NCBI GenBank assembly: GCA_029718625.1
Contig: CM056380.1
Location: 112,350,302 to 112,414,301 of the forward strand
Length of the DNA stretch: 64,000 nt
Reading direction: 5' to 3'
Origin: Synaphobranchus kaupii
Taxonomy: Eukaryota > Chordata > Actinopteri > Anguilliformes > Synaphobranchidae
Shown: positions 63,401 through 64,000 of the stretch, in pieces
Numbering within the stretch: position 1 is the first letter of the stretch
How the letters are laid out: each line of letters starts with the position of its first letter
The notes under the pieces: model-generated
The model's database searches: none
What the model was told of the DNA's origin: nothing
The model's input: the letters and a program-made list of their open reading frames with translations, nothing else
Made by a program: the position numbers and the translations under genes

Positions 63401-64000
63401 TAAAAGGTGTGGGCCCCCTCTGATGTAGTGCTCCATCTCTTATAAGCCGCAGGGTCGGGGACGGAGATCGACAGCTCAACCGCTAAAGGCGCCAACCTCT
63501 TTCAAGGCAGAGAATTCTAAAATGAATGCAGCCAATTCCCCACGGCCGCTGCCAGTCGGGGCAACAGGTCTATGGTGAATTATGAGCCATGACATATGGC
63601 CACCTGTGTAGAATGCGGTTTAGAGAATGTTGTTTATAAGACTAGGATGAAAAGGGATAATTTGCAGTTTTTATTTTTTTTACTTTTAACTTTTTAATAG
63701 GGACCTTGGGCTGTTCCTCGGAGGAATCGGCGATTTATTTCCAAACAATCTACGTAAAAAATGTAAACTACCCGACTAGCAGCTACTGGTTGCTCTGTGG
63801 CTCGTATCTTAATTAGTTGATGTGACGCGATGTGACGTCCTCGTGCGACGACACCGTACCTTTGCATTTAGCCTTTTTTACTTTTTTTTTTTTAATGCGC
63901 TGGAGATGGACTGCGACAGGAATGTGGACTGACACACACCAGACTCAGAATGTCCCCCCGGCCAACTCTAGCGGCTCGGATGCTGTCAGCACAGCCTACG
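60481..64000. other. Intergenic, no gene seen
   Basis: No exon recognised. ATCGGTATCGGTCTCAAAAA with ATCGGTCGGGCTCTA at 61299-61340, after a C run, looks like the end of a dispersed repeat. 61940-62110 and 63400-63640 are more GC-balanced and might be conserved non-coding DNA. Short T and C runs are frequent. Confidence 0.55.

Overview
The window is vertebrate genomic DNA, almost certainly from a ray-finned fish. Coding sequence is sparse and split by introns with GT/AG borders. The one confident gene is kcnma1 (Slo1/BK channel alpha subunit). The repeats are of typical teleost kinds: tRNA-derived SINEs with a fish-type tail, Tc1, PIF/Harbinger and hAT DNA transposons, MITEs, and abundant CA/GT and poly-C/poly-G tracts. 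The genus cannot be fixed from the sequence. Two runs of exactly 500 N (21027-21526 and 51517-52016) are nominal scaffold gaps.

Region 1-30.7 kb holds the 3' part of kcnma1 on the + strand, from the linker before RCK2 to the stop codon. There are nine constitutive exons (called A-C, D, E-H and J here), an 84-nt-equivalent cassette exon (D2) and a 29-nt microexon. RCK2 and its Ca2+ bowl are complete. Skipping or including the microexon changes the reading frame of the last exon, so that it encodes either the EMVYR or the VEDEC C-terminus. Exons B to E carry 13 single-base frame breaks, while exons A, F, G, H, the microexon and J carry none. The introns hold two dispersed repeat families, a 1-kb fold-back element, a TTAA-flanked MITE, a frameshifted Tc1 element, and three different minisatellites that start just inside the donor sites of exons F, G and H.

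Region 30.7-46.8 kb has no recognisable coding exons and looks like a 3' gene desert. It contains palindromic MITEs, four SINE pieces (one split by a PIF/Harbinger-type MITE with a clean TTA duplication), an unclassified insertion with a 14-bp target duplication and a large hairpin, and a diverged inverted repeat pair.

Region 46.8-60.5 kb is dominated by a satellite of about 183-bp AT-rich monomers, each centred on a short perfect palindrome. Roughly 21 monomers lie in one orientation left of the second N gap, and about 30 in the opposite orientation right of it, so the array is a giant inverted repeat whose centre is unsequenced. A PIF/Harbinger transposon (3-bp duplication) interrupts the right arm, and is itself interrupted by a hAT-type element (8-bp duplication). 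A roughly 1-kb stretch of the left arm is repeated 1750 bp further on. Decayed monomers, an L2-like LINE fragment and a SINE precede the array. From 60.5 to 64 kb I see no gene.
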